64,000 bases of DNA from Paenibacillus solanacearum (lineage in GTDB: Bacteria > Bacillota > Bacilli > Paenibacillales > NBRC-103111). Of this stretch, positions 1 through 8,702 are shown one piece after another. The notes under the pieces were generated by a model. The model searched no databases, was not told the origin of the DNA, and saw only the letters and a list, made by a program, of their open reading frames with translations. The stretch's first letter is position 1, and each line of letters opens with the position of its first letter. Position numbers and translations under genes: made by a program. The DNA lies in the NCBI RefSeq assembly GCF_910593845.1, contig NZ_CAJVAS010000001.1:248001-312000 (forward strand), written 5' to 3'.

Positions 1-99
1 AATTTGCAATCCGCCATTACGGGGACCGCTACGGCGGCAGAAGCGCTCAAGAAGGCGCAGGAAGCGGCCGAGAAGGTACTCGCTCCTTTCAACAAATAA
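1..99 (+). CDS. C-terminal end of a sugar ABC transporter substrate-binding protein (partial)
   Basis: The window opens inside a reading frame whose last 32 residues are visible, ending in EKVLAPFNK and a TAA stop. The Ala/Lys-rich C-terminal helix (AAEALKKAQEAAEKV) is typical of family 1 extracellular sugar-binding proteins, which end in a helix of this kind. It lies 32 bases before a two-gene permease pair on the same strand, the normal binding protein-permease-permease order. The identity rests mainly on this context, because only a short tail is present. Confidence 0.6.
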   Translation, partial: NLQSAITGTATAAEALKKAQEAAEKVLAPFNK

Positions 100-131
100 C
101 GAACGGTCACAAGCGAATGGGGGAGTGTTCA

Positions 132-1025
132 ATGGAGAAGCGGTTGATGGCCAGAAGACTGCGAGAAAACGGGCAAGCGTGGCTGCTTCTCCTTCCTACT
201 TTCGTCTTCCTTACGATGTTTACGTTTTACCCGCTGTTCAAGACGGTATACACCAGCTTCTTCATGAAGAAGCTGGCAATCCGTGTTCCGCAATTTGTCG
301 GCTGGGGAAACTATCAGAAGCTGTGGGAAGACGAAAAGTTTTGGAAGGTGCTTGGCAATACGATTATTTTTGTGGTGGGAACCGTGCCCGTCGCGATGGC
401 GATTGCCATGGCGATGGCTTTGTTCGTTAACCGGGCGATTCGGGGCGGCGGGTTCATGCGCACGTTTTATTTTTACCCGACGGTTATTCCGGCTGTTGCG
501 ATCGCCAACATTTGGCTGTTTATTTATACGCCGAAATACGGGATCTTGAACAGTATTCTCGAATGGTTCCACATTCCGTCGGTGAACTGGCTGGGCAGCG
601 TCGATACGGTGCTTGGAGCCACCATCGTCATGGCGGTGTGGAAGGAAGCCGGCTTTTTGATGGTATTTTACTTGGCGGGGCTGCAGAACATTCCGAAAGA
701 TTTGTACGAAGCGGCGGAAGTGGACGGGGGCAGACCGTGGTTCGTATTTTGGAAAATTACGTTCCCGCTGCTTATGCCCAGCACCTTGTTTATTTTCATT
801 ATCGCCACGACCGGCACGTTTAAGCTGGTGGATCATTTGCCGGTAATGACCGGCGGGGGACCCGACAATGCGAGCAATTTGCTGCTGTTCCATATTTACG
901 AGACGGCATTCAAGTTCTGGGATGAAGGGATGGCGGCGACGCTCACCGTGGTGCTCATCGTGCTGCTGCTGATCGTTTCCTGCGTTCAATTTTTCGGATT
1001 GGACAAAAAAATTCATTACAGTTAG
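132..1025 (+). CDS. Sugar ABC transporter permease, MalF/UgpA type
   Basis: Inner-membrane permease subunit of a carbohydrate importer, 297 residues. A first transmembrane helix follows a short basic N-terminus (LLLLPTFVFLTMFTFYPLF), and about five more hydrophobic segments follow. The cytoplasmic EAA loop that docks on the ATPase is seen near residues 190-215 (LYEAAEVDGGRPWFVFWKI, then TFPLL). I chose the ATG at 132 because GGGGGAG lies 6 bases upstream; an in-frame ATG at 117 lacks such a site. It belongs with the binding protein at 1-99 and the second permease at 1027. No ATPase gene is nearby, so a shared MsmX-type ATPase elsewhere is likely. The transported sugar cannot be told from the sequence. 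Confidence 0.9.
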   Translation: MEKRLMARRLRENGQAWLLLLPTFVFLTMFTFYPLFKTVYTSFFMKKLAIRVPQFVGWGNYQKLWEDEKFWKVLGNTIIFVVGTVPVAMAIAMAMALFVNRAIRGGGFMRTFYFYPTVIPAVAIANIWLFIYTPKYGILNSILEWFHIPSVNWLGSVDTVLGATIVMAVWKEAGFLMVFYLAGLQNIPKDLYEAAEVDGGRPWFVFWKITFPLLMPSTLFIFIIATTGTFKLVDHLPVMTGGGPDNASNLLLFHIYETAFKFWDEGMAATLTVVLIVLLLIVSCVQFFGLDKKIHYS

Positions 1026-1026
1026 G

Positions 1027-1836
1027 ATGATTGGAATGCGCTACCTGAAATACGGCTTAATGTACCTGCTGGCTGCCATTTGGATCATCCCATTAGCTTG
1101 GACCGTATTAACCTCGTTTCGGCCCCGCGATATGATCGTGGGCTCCGGGTGGACGCTGCAGTTTACATTCGACAATTATATACGGGCGTGGGACGCTGCT
1201 CCTTTCGGCCAATATTATATTAATACGATTGAGATCGTGATCGGCATTTTGGCCGTTCAGCTGGTGACCGTCATTCTGGCGGCATACGCGTTTGCACGGT
1301 TGAGATTTTGGGGTAAGGACGCGCTTCTGATGCTGGTCATGATGCAGATTATGGTTCCTCCGGATATTCTGATCGTGCAAAACTATCAAGTGCTCAAGAG
1401 CTTGCAGCTGATCGACACGAAGCTCGGCATCATGATACCTTATTTTGCGTCCGCCTTCGGGACGTTTCTGCTCAGGCAAACGTTCAAGTCGGTGCCGTAC
1501 GAGCTGGAGGAAGCGGCGCGAATGGACGGCTGCAACGTGCTCCAGATTATAGTGAAGGTGTACGCGCCGCTGGCCATTCCGTCGATCATTTCCTTCGGCA
1601 TCGTCTCGATCAGTCATCACTGGAACGCGTTCCTGTGGCCGCTCATCGTTACGAACTCGCCGGAAAATCGGCCGCTCACGGTAGGACTGGCCATCTTCGC
1701 CCACGCCTCCGAGACCGGCGCCCAGTTTGCAGAGGTGACGGCGGCGACGTTAATTATCGCGATCCCGCTGCTGGTCGGGTTTTTCACCTTTCAGAAGGGA
1801 TTCATCAACAGCTTCATGCATTCCGGCGTCAAATAA
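1027..1836 (+). CDS. Sugar ABC transporter permease, MalG/UgpE type
   Basis: Second permease of the importer, 269 residues with about six membrane helices. The EAA loop is visible near residues 157-185 (PYELEEAARMDGCNVLQIIV), and the family motif AAYAFARLRFWGKD follows helix 2. It starts 1 base after the stop of the first permease, so the two are translationally coupled. An alternative ATG lies 9 bases downstream. With the upstream permease it should form the heterodimeric channel. An inverted repeat just past the stop may end the transcript. Confidence 0.9.
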   Translation: MIGMRYLKYGLMYLLAAIWIIPLAWTVLTSFRPRDMIVGSGWTLQFTFDNYIRAWDAAPFGQYYINTIEIVIGILAVQLVTVILAAYAFARLRFWGKDALLMLVMMQIMVPPDILIVQNYQVLKSLQLIDTKLGIMIPYFASAFGTFLLRQTFKSVPYELEEAARMDGCNVLQIIVKVYAPLAIPSIISFGIVSISHHWNAFLWPLIVTNSPENRPLTVGLAIFAHASETGAQFAEVTAATLIIAIPLLVGFFTFQKGFINSFMHSGVK

Positions 1837-1837
1837 T

Positions 1838-1862
1838 TACCGTTTGCTGCTGCTAAACGGTA
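1838..1862 (+). terminator. Hairpin after the permease genes
   Basis: TACCGTTT and AAACGGTA form an 8-bp perfect stem around a nine-base GCT-repeat loop, directly after the permease stop codon. No clear T-run follows, so it may be a weak terminator or an mRNA-stabilising structure. Confidence 0.45.
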
Positions 1863-1974
1863 GTCGATAGGCAACAAGCAATATAGCAATCCTTAAGAAA
1901 TCCGCGTGTCGTCCCTGTGCTATATTGAAGATGTAAAGAAATTATCGGTAAGCGAAGGGAGCTGTATCAAGAAG

Positions 1975-2391
1975 ATGGCACTGACAGCGGACAAAATTTT
2001 TGTGAATTTGCCGGTTGCGAACCTGCAGCGGTCGATTGATTTTTTCTCGAAGGTAGGGTTTGAATTTAACGCCCAGTTCACGGACGACAATGCAACAAGC
2101 ATGGTGATCAGCGAACATATTTATGTGATGCTGCTCGTCGAAGATTTCTTTCGGACGTTTACGAAGAAAGATATCGCCAACGCGCATAAAACGACGGAAG
2201 CGATCGTCGCCTTGTCGGCGGAAAGCAGGGAGCAGGTTGACGAGATTGTGGACAAGGCGCTGGCCGCCGGAGCAAGCGTCTCCAATGAACCTGCAGATCA
2301 CGGCTTTATGTATACGAGAAGCTTCGAGGATCTCGACGGACATTTGTGGGAGATCATGTACATGGACCCGTCGTTCGTCATGCAACAATAA
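1975..2391 (+). CDS. VOC-superfamily (glyoxalase/extradiol dioxygenase-like) protein
   Basis: A 138-residue protein of the vicinal oxygen chelate fold. It begins with the typical first strand and helix (IFVNLPVANLQRSIDFFSKV) followed by GFEFNAQFTDDNAT. The C-terminal half ends in a strand pattern characteristic of the family (FEDLDGHLWEIMYMD), where the Glu is a usual metal ligand. I placed the start at the ATG at 1975, where the family fold begins; an upstream GTG at 1906 would add 23 residues with no family match. Members of this subgroup are usually of unknown substrate or give antibiotic/toxin tolerance. It is a single-gene unit followed by a clear terminator. Confidence 0.85.
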   Translation: MALTADKIFVNLPVANLQRSIDFFSKVGFEFNAQFTDDNATSMVISEHIYVMLLVEDFFRTFTKKDIANAHKTTEAIVALSAESREQVDEIVDKALAAGASVSNEPADHGFMYTRSFEDLDGHLWEIMYMDPSFVMQQ

Positions 2392-2447
2392 ACTTGGGAA
2401 GCAGCGCGCGCGCCGAACAAGCGTCTCGCCGCCATACATCCAAACCC

Positions 2448-2480
2448 AACACCGTCCAAGCTACAGTGGGCGGTGTTTTT
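2448..2480 (+). terminator. Rho-independent terminator after the VOC gene
   Basis: AACACCGTCC pairs with GGGCGGTGTT (one G-U pair) around a 10-base loop, followed by a T-run. Confidence 0.8.
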
Positions 2481-2675
2481 GTATTGCTTACATACATTTC
2501 CAACTTAAATGTTGTCGGCAACATTGATGACGAAATCGACTTTTCCTTTGGTTGAATACAAAGCGGTTCTGCTTTACCATTGTTGAGAAAGCGATTTGTC
2601 TACAAGAATGGAAGGGTTTGCATGGGAACGGATGGTTAATTATTGCTTGTATCCAGAACAATCGGAGGTCTTCCA

Positions 2676-3482
2676 ATGGAACAATTATTTAATGTACCTT
2701 ACAGCAGCAGCAATCACGAGCTGCAAAAGATGGACTTGTTCATACCGGGCGACAACGCCAACGGTGTCGGACTTTTTTTCATTCATGGAGGAGGCTGGAA
2801 ATCTGGCAATCGAACGCATTGGCATCCGGTCGCTGCCTATTTTTGTGAGAAAGGGTACACATGCGTCTCCGTAGGCTACCGTCTCGCTCCGAGCGCGGTT
2901 TATCCGTCGCAAATCGAAGATGTCCGGCTAGCCCTGTCCGTATTCATGGAACGTGCGGATCAGTATCGCTTTGATCCAAGCCGGATTGCTGCTGTCGGGT
3001 CGTCGGCGGGAGGTCATCTGGCCGCATTGCTGGGGACGATCGATGCCGATGACAAGCTTGGCTGGACGCCGGAAATGCCCATACTCGATACGAGGCTAAG
3101 TACGCTCGTACTTTATTATGCAGCGACCACTCTGCATCCCAAGGACAACTACGACAATACGAAGCCGCTCATAGCCGGGTTGTTCGGGCAGCCTGACGAA
3201 GAATCCGCAGGGCTGTATGAATCCGCATCGCCGATTGACCGAATCAACGGCAGCGAGCTTAACGTTTTGCTTATTCACGGCGACGAAGACGACATTATTC
3301 CGCTTGAGCAATCCATCCAGTTTCGAGATAAGCTCCTTGCCCAGGGGAAGCAGGCGGAGCTTGTCGTCTTGTCTGGCGCAAAGCACGGCATAAAGCACAG
3401 CATCGGAAGCGGGGTGACAACCTCCGCGCAGGCCGAAGCACTGCAAGCTGTCGATCGATTTTTGACCGAACAGTTTTTTTAA
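2676..3482 (+). CDS. Alpha/beta hydrolase (esterase/lipase, BD-FAE/HSL-like)
   Basis: A 268-residue cytoplasmic esterase with no signal peptide. The oxyanion-hole motif HGGGW starts at His37, the nucleophile elbow GSSAG centres on Ser110, the acid is Asp205 in HGDEDDIIP and the base is His237 in AKHGIKHS, so a complete Ser-Asp-His triad is present. The start at 2676 is set by CGGAGGTC about 6 bases upstream; an in-frame TTG at 2643 has no such site. The family removes acyl groups from small esters or sugar acetates, and a deacetylase role fits this carbohydrate-rich neighbourhood, but the substrate is inferred. The gene appears monocistronic and converges on the large secreted glycosidase. 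Confidence 0.88.
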   Translation: MEQLFNVPYSSSNHELQKMDLFIPGDNANGVGLFFIHGGGWKSGNRTHWHPVAAYFCEKGYTCVSVGYRLAPSAVYPSQIEDVRLALSVFMERADQYRFDPSRIAAVGSSAGGHLAALLGTIDADDKLGWTPEMPILDTRLSTLVLYYAATTLHPKDNYDNTKPLIAGLFGQPDEESAGLYESASPIDRINGSELNVLLIHGDEDDIIPLEQSIQFRDKLLAQGKQAELVVLSGAKHGIKHSIGSGVTTSAQAEALQAVDRFLTEQFF

Positions 3483-3512
3483 TCTGGAATCGGGAATACC
3501 GAAACACAAAGC

Positions 3513-3536
3513 GGGACGCCTCCGAGGAGGTGTCCC
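3513..3536. terminator. Hairpin between convergent genes
   Basis: GGGACGCCTC and GAGGTGTCCC form a 10-bp stem with one G-U pair and a 4-base loop. It lies between two converging stop codons and could serve both strands, although the T-runs on either side are weak. Confidence 0.6.
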
Positions 3537-3549
3537 ATGTTAAATCCGC

Positions 3550-6429
3550 TTAGTTTTTGCGCAATGTGTTGGAATGGTGATAGCTGGTTCCGTTGCTGTT
3601 CACAGCCCTTATGTAGTAATAATACGTAACACCGGAAGTCGGCGTATTGTCGGTAAACGTAGTACCCGTAATGCCGCTTTGCAAAGCGCTGAAGTTCGCC
3701 GTAGGCCCCGTACTACGGTAAACCGTGTAACTATCCGCGTTGTCGCGGTAATTTCGCACCCAGTTAAAGTTCACCTTTTCATTCAGAGAGTACAAGCCGA
3801 ATTTGCCGCTGGAGAACGTGCTGTCCGTTGCGGTCAAAATCGGTCCAAACTGGTTGACTGAGCCTATGAGCGTGTTCCCTTCAACTCTGAAGTACATCAA
3901 TAAATTATTTAAATCCATACCGGGAACGTTCTTATTCTCCAGTAATTGGGTCCGGGTGATGGAAGTTAGCACGGTTTCTGTGTTGTTCTGGAGTTTGACG
4001 ATTTTAAATTTGTCTTCATTAATGTTGTAAACGAACTTATAGTAGTTGGAATTGTCCGCATACCTCGCCACGAGACCATAAGCAAACACCGTTTTACTGG
4101 AATCAGATTCGACTTTTTCGGCCATTGTTTCTACTTCATAATTAGGGGTCACGATGGAGTCGAATATCGTCACGCCCATGCCCGTGAGAGGCGATTGATA
4201 GAAGCCTGCGTTCCGGCCGCTATCGGATACGACGGACCAGGTTCCCTGCTTGGCCGTCCAACCGCTTGATGTGCCGTCTTCAAAATACTTACGATACGTC
4301 TCCGTGCGGGTAGGTTCCCACTTGATGCTGATCGAATTGGATGTCTCGCTCGTGATCGCGGCGTTGTGCGGTGCGAGCGGCAGGAAGCTTGGCGCTGCAG
4401 CTGTCATTTCCGTCGAAGGACCGCTTTCTCCTCTTCCGTTGTACGCTGTAACTACGAAATAATACGTCGTGCCTACCGTCAAACCTCTGACTAATTTTCC
4501 AATATTGTTGCCGACATCGATCGTGTTCGTATACGTACCTGAAGTCGTTCCATATTTGACCTTGTACCCTGTTGCCCCCGGCACGATTTTCCACTCGACG
4601 CCGATGTTGCTGATCGTTTCCCCGAAAGCGCGTCTGGTTTCCGGGGCTGCTGGAGCGGACAGCGTCGCAGACGTTTCGTTGGAAACCGCGCTCTCCCCAG
4701 TGGCGTTGTATGCCGTCACCGCAAAATAATACGTGCTGTTGTTCGTAAGACCGGTTATCGTTCGAGTCAGGTTATTGCCCACGTCCACCGTCGTCGTGTA
4801 ACTGCCGGGAGCGGTGCCGTACTTCACTTTGTATCCCGCAGCGTTCAAGCTTGCCTGCCACTTCAGCGTTACGGATTGATTGCCGGCTGCCGTCGTCATC
4901 AGCACAGGGGGGCGTGGCGCATCGGGGCTGCTAGTGCGCGTCCATTCCACCCTCATGACACTGTATGGAGGCACGAGCACAGGATTGTTCGTCGAGCCGG
5001 ATTGAACCGTTACATTAATCAAACTGGCTCCTCTGTTCCTCGCCAGCGGATCAGTCGCAGTCGTGTACGTCTTGGTCAGTGCGGAGGTCACGTTGCTGCC
5101 GTTCATCCGAACGGTAACTTCGTGCTCATCGGCCGATTTATTCGTAATGACGACATAATTTTTGCCGTTGTCGCCTCTGAACGCTTGTGCGAACAACGCC
5201 GGCATCGTGCCGCCTGTCTTGCTGACGGTGCTGCCACCTGTGACCGATGTGCCCCAGGCGACTGTACCTTGATTGATAGCGCCGTCGATGACCTTCAGCG
5301 AAGCGGCTGGCGCGCCGTAATACGGATTGAAATTTAAAGTCGACGTGTCCACGGTGGTTCCTCTTTGATAGGCGTCCTCCAGCAGCATTTTGTCACTCGT
5401 GCCAGGGGTGAATACGCCGTTGGTAAAGGTATAACCCGCCAAGTACGGGATGCTCGAATTTGTCACCAGACGAAGAATCGACTCGCTTACGTAAATGCCG
5501 TGATACTGCGAGTTGTACAGTTCCCCTCCCAGCGCGACGCCGTGCTCGCCGAGAAATAGGGGGGTGCCTGGCAAATTGACCCCGTAATTGCCGTTGATCA
5601 GCGCGTTCCAGCTGTCCAAGAACCCGTTGGCGTTCGTCATCGCAGCGCTTGCGGTGGCGCCGTCGCCTTTGAACCTGTGCGTCGTAATCGCATCCCAATA
5701 CTTGTTCGGATAGCTGTAGACTTCGTTGTCGAAGCCTGCCGCCTGATTGTTGCTCATAGAAATGACGGTTTTGGCGCCTGGATACGCCGATTTGATAATG
5801 TCGTTGAACGTCTTGGCCCTGTTCAAATAGTCGGTGGCGGACTTGAATGCCGCTTGTTGACCGCCGATGCCTGTCGTGTAGTACGAAATTTCGTTCCCTA
5901 ATTCAAAGTAAAGCACGGGCACATGATTATCGTACAAATATTTGGCCAGATCACGCGACTGCTCCGGATTATACTGCAAGACGTTGACCATAATGACCGC
6001 CTTGGCTCCCGTTTGTTGCAGAAAGTCCACGTAATCGGAGATGCGCTCGCCGCCTTTGGTGAGCTGATAGCGCCTCGCATACAATTGAGGGTAGTAGCGA
6101 CCCGCTTCTTTCATTGCCTGCCCGTTGTATTCGGCATCCGTAGATCCGAGCTTCCAGGAATAGCTGTTGGTAGGCGTGCCTCCAGGCCACCTGAGAAAAC
6201 CGATTCGTCCATAATAATTTGCGGCATTGATGACGTTCGCATCGTTGATTCGGATGGCGGTACGTTCCGGTTCGTTGTTCAAGCCGCGAAAATCCGGGTT
6301 GTACGATGTTGTAGCGCTCGTATTGATGTTGATGGTCGCGCTGACTGGAGTCGCATGAGTCGTCACCGGGAACAAGCTTGTCAGCAAGAGGGCGCCTGCG
6401 ATTGCGGTTACAAAGGACGTTTTCTTCAT
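3550..6429 (-). CDS. Secreted multidomain clan GH-A glycoside hydrolase with FN3 and laminin-G-like domains
   Basis: A 959-residue exported enzyme. A signal peptide covers about residues 1-26 (MKKTSFVTAIAGALLL, then THA). A TIM-barrel catalytic domain spans about 30-390, with a likely acid/base Glu180 in FELGNEI and a likely nucleophile Glu295 in FLGEHG, the arrangement seen in GH51/GH79-type enzymes. A beta-sandwich (about 400-500) follows, then two fibronectin type III domains (about 504-593 and 595-685), each with a YYFVVTAYN-like strand. A third FN3 begins near 690 but is interrupted by about 185 residues resembling a laminin-G/concanavalin-like domain and resumes near 895 (ADSYTVYRSTG). 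A GAGGAGAG ribosome site sits about 8 bases before the ATG. It may be an arabinofuranosidase or glucuronidase; the exact GH family is uncertain. Confidence 0.8.
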   Translation of the reverse strand: MKKTSFVTAIAGALLLTSLFPVTTHATPVSATININTSATTSYNPDFRGLNNEPERTAIRINDANVINAANYYGRIGFLRWPGGTPTNSYSWKLGSTDAEYNGQAMKEAGRYYPQLYARRYQLTKGGERISDYVDFLQQTGAKAVIMVNVLQYNPEQSRDLAKYLYDNHVPVLYFELGNEISYYTTGIGGQQAAFKSATDYLNRAKTFNDIIKSAYPGAKTVISMSNNQAAGFDNEVYSYPNKYWDAITTHRFKGDGATASAAMTNANGFLDSWNALINGNYGVNLPGTPLFLGEHGVALGGELYNSQYHGIYVSESILRLVTNSSIPYLAGYTFTNGVFTPGTSDKMLLEDAYQRGTTVDTSTLNFNPYYGAPAASLKVIDGAINQGTVAWGTSVTGGSTVSKTGGTMPALFAQAFRGDNGKNYVVITNKSADEHEVTVRMNGSNVTSALTKTYTTATDPLARNRGASLINVTVQSGSTNNPVLVPPYSVMRVEWTRTSSPDAPRPPVLMTTAAGNQSVTLKWQASLNAAGYKVKYGTAPGSYTTTVDVGNNLTRTITGLTNNSTYYFAVTAYNATGESAVSNETSATLSAPAAPETRRAFGETISNIGVEWKIVPGATGYKVKYGTTSGTYTNTIDVGNNIGKLVRGLTVGTTYYFVVTAYNGRGESGPSTEMTAAAPSFLPLAPHNAAITSETSNSISIKWEPTRTETYRKYFEDGTSSGWTAKQGTWSVVSDSGRNAGFYQSPLTGMGVTIFDSIVTPNYEVETMAEKVESDSSKTVFAYGLVARYADNSNYYKFVYNINEDKFKIVKLQNNTETVLTSITRTQLLENKNVPGMDLNNLLMYFRVEGNTLIGSVNQFGPILTATDSTFSSGKFGLYSLNEKVNFNWVRNYRDNADSYTVYRSTGPTANFSALQSGITGTTFTDNTPTSGVTYYYYIRAVNSNGTSYHHSNTLRKN

Positions 6430-6913
6430 GATTCTCTCTCCTCGTTAATAGGGTAGACTCCTTTCTCATTTCACCCCCTATACTTAATTTTAACGATCTG
6501 CCTCCAAGCGCTCAGTTTCGTGTTGCGACTATGAATGCGCTTTCTTCGTCTATTATATCGGACCCTTTCCATGCAGCATAATATATAGTTTTGTATATTG
6601 TAAATAACCTTCAGGCTATATGCCGAGGTTCAGCTTCGCAAAAAATCCGAAAAGAAACTCGCGGAATGTCCGTGCTGCTTGCCCTAGATAATGGTCCTTT
6701 TTCCGGTGCAGTGCTATGGACCTGGCACAGAAAGGACGCTCAGTTCCGTAGTGCCTGAACTTTATATCCGTTTGGTTATATCAACTATATTTAAATATGT
6801 ATTTTCGTTATAAAAGAATGAAGATTAATATAAATACAAAAACAACCAGCCCCATAAACAAATTTCGGATAGGGAAGCTGATCGAGTTTGCCGATTACAG
6901 GGAGGTTTATCGC
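6430..6913. promoter_or_regulatory. Divergent intergenic region between the glycosidase and the GDSL lipoprotein
   Basis: About 480 bases with no convincing gene. The part near 6545-6610 is AT-rich, with TATA-like stretches that could hold divergent promoters. Near 6685-6738 a compound stem pairs GTCCTTT with AAAGGAC, enclosing a GTGC/GCAC pair, and may be a structured leader or terminator. No well-spaced -35/-10 pair could be assigned. Confidence 0.4.
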
Positions 6914-7729
6914 GTGAGAAGAACAGCTGGAATAACATTTCTTGTGGCACTGATGGTATTCGGAATTACAGCTTGTAAGGTCGCAACGACGGAAAGCAAC
7001 CAACCATCTTCCGACAAGACGGAACCGGCGAAGCAGGAACAGGTAACACCCAAAACCGCAGTTCCTGACTCGCAGAATAAAACCGTATCCAATGTTCAAA
7101 AGCAGAAGAATGAGAAAGTGAAAAGGTACAAAGACCAAAATCAACATGTAGAAAAGGGAAAGACAGTATTCGTTGGTTCTTCATTAATGGAAGGCTTTCC
7201 AATTAATAAATTTACGCAAACGCTAGACAAAAACTATCGTGTCTATAATCGCGGAGTCGGCAGTTTTGTTACAGCAGATTTATTAGCTTCAATGGAAGAA
7301 TGTATTTTTGAGCTGGAACCATCAAAGATTTTTATTAATATTGGAACAAATGATATCAGTTCACCGAAATATAAAAAAGAAAACTTGCTTGCCAATTATG
7401 ATCGAATTTTAACAAGAATTAAGGAAAGATTGCCAGATTGCAAGGTGTTTGTTATGGCGTATTTTCCGGTTAATGCAAAAGCCGATTTTCCTGGAATTAA
7501 CAAAACGACAAAGGAACAAATGTTTAAGACAAGAACAAATCAAGCCATTCATGAGGCAAATGAGGCCATTGAGGGATTGGCCAAAAAACACCTATACGAA
7601 TTCATTAATGTGAACGAAGGACTAATGGATGCTGAAGGAAATTTAAAGGAAGAGTATTCCAAGGATGGCCTGCACATGTTCGAAAATGGATACTCGGTTG
7701 TCTTCAACAATTTAAAAAAATATCTATGA
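6914..7729 (+). CDS. GDSL/SGNH-family esterase or acyltransferase lipoprotein
   Basis: A 271-residue lipoprotein. A short hydrophobic leader ends in the lipobox GITAC, followed by a Lys/Gln/Pro-rich linker of about 60 residues and an SGNH hydrolase domain. Block I is FVGSSLMEG with catalytic Ser90, block II contributes Gly in NRGVGSF, block III is NIGTNDIS with Asn, and block V is DGLH with Asp251 and His254. The GTG at 6914 is chosen because GGAGGT lies 7 bases upstream and it puts the lipobox in the right place; an in-frame ATG at 6797 would bury the leader. The gene is clearly more AT-rich than its neighbours, a sign of possible transfer. Such proteins usually deacylate or acylate cell-envelope or extracellular polysaccharides. 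Confidence 0.85.
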   Translation: MRRTAGITFLVALMVFGITACKVATTESNQPSSDKTEPAKQEQVTPKTAVPDSQNKTVSNVQKQKNEKVKRYKDQNQHVEKGKTVFVGSSLMEGFPINKFTQTLDKNYRVYNRGVGSFVTADLLASMEECIFELEPSKIFINIGTNDISSPKYKKENLLANYDRILTRIKERLPDCKVFVMAYFPVNAKADFPGINKTTKEQMFKTRTNQAIHEANEAIEGLAKKHLYEFINVNEGLMDAEGNLKEEYSKDGLHMFENGYSVVFNNLKKYL

Positions 7730-7832
7730 TATGACGCCAATCTGCAGCGGTGCGAACGTAGTGTTCGCCATCAGATATCGCAGTGCAGTATACTACTCTT
7801 ATATTCAATGGATAGAGGAGGCGTACGAGCAC

Positions 7833-8294
7833 ATGAGGTATACAGGCGTTGGTGGAACCGATACGCATGCCGTCCGCCTAATGGACAGCTACCGAAGATG
7901 GACGGGCAAGTCGCTTCTGGATGAAGCGAATGATCCTGACCGTCCGTTCGAAGCGTTGTTCCATGCCCCGATCGTCGTTCTTTCGCATGGAACGGAAGCC
8001 GATCCGGTACTGAACTTCGGCAGTCGAAAGGCGCTGGAGCTGTGGGAGATGGACTGGGATACGTTCACGCGGACACCTTCGAGGCTTACGGCGGAGCCGA
8101 TGGAGCGGGAGGAGCGGGCCCGGTTTATGCAAGCCGTCGGCGAGCGCGGGTATGTGGACGATTATACCGGAGTTCGAATCTCCAGTACCGGCAAGCGATT
8201 TTATATTATGCAGGCGACGGTATGGAACGTGACCGACGAGAACGGCGTTATTCACGGTCAAGCCGCCGCATTTCGAACGCATCGCGAAGTATAG
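7833..8294 (+). CDS. MEKHLA-domain protein
   Basis: A 154-residue soluble protein that is almost entirely a MEKHLA domain. Diagnostic stretches are LMDSYRRWTGKSLLDEAND, APIVVLSHGTEADPVLNFG, ALELWEMDWDTFTRTPSRLT and TGVRISSTGKRF. The domain is PAS-related and is known from cyanobacteria, other bacteria and the C-terminus of plant HD-ZIP III proteins; a sensory or ligand-binding role is assumed but unproven. The ATG at 7833 has GAGGAGG 11 bases upstream, slightly far. The reading frame stays open upstream to the preceding gene, but those residues do not match the domain. No partner gene suggests a specific job. Confidence 0.85.
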   Translation: MRYTGVGGTDTHAVRLMDSYRRWTGKSLLDEANDPDRPFEALFHAPIVVLSHGTEADPVLNFGSRKALELWEMDWDTFTRTPSRLTAEPMEREERARFMQAVGERGYVDDYTGVRISSTGKRFYIMQATVWNVTDENGVIHGQAAAFRTHREV

Positions 8295-8702
8295 CATCGA
8301 GAAGCTTCGCTGCATCGAACATCAAGGAAGAGGGCGACACTGCCATATTCATGCCTGCATAGTCCGGCCGAATTGCGACTGAAATCGCGGTTCGGCTATT
8401 TGTCATGGCCCCCGGCACGGCGATTCCACTCCGCGAGCGCGCAGTCGTCGGATGAATTCGCAGACTGGAGCTGCGCTCGCTTGCCTCCGGCGAGCATAAG
8501 CAACATATTGATAATAAATAGCAAATATATACGAATGCCGCCTAGGAACAGCAACATCCTTATAATTTTTAGCAATGTACTGTGAGCGCCCCGGAAAAGA
8601 TTATTCTATAATAAAGTTATCGCGGGTGAAACGCTTTCAACAAAGGCGGCGCGAAACAGAATCATCTATGGATTGCTGTAAAACATAGAGGGGGAATACA
8701 CA
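8295..8702 (+). promoter_or_regulatory. Promoter region of the binding-protein gene with a cre/LacI-like operator
   Basis: About 400 bases without a supported gene. A consensus -10 TATAAT lies at 8607-8612; no good -35 was found. Just downstream, TGAAACGCTTTCA at 8627-8639 forms TGAAA/TTTCA arms and resembles catabolite-responsive (CcpA) or LacI-family operators. Its position after the -10 would allow roadblock repression. The ribosome site AGAGGGGG lies about 8 bases before the GTG start at 8703. Confidence 0.55.

Noticed and set aside
129-1016. Long antisense frame opposite the first permease
   Set aside because: Shadow of the real permease gene; low-complexity His/Arg-rich translation and no ribosome site.
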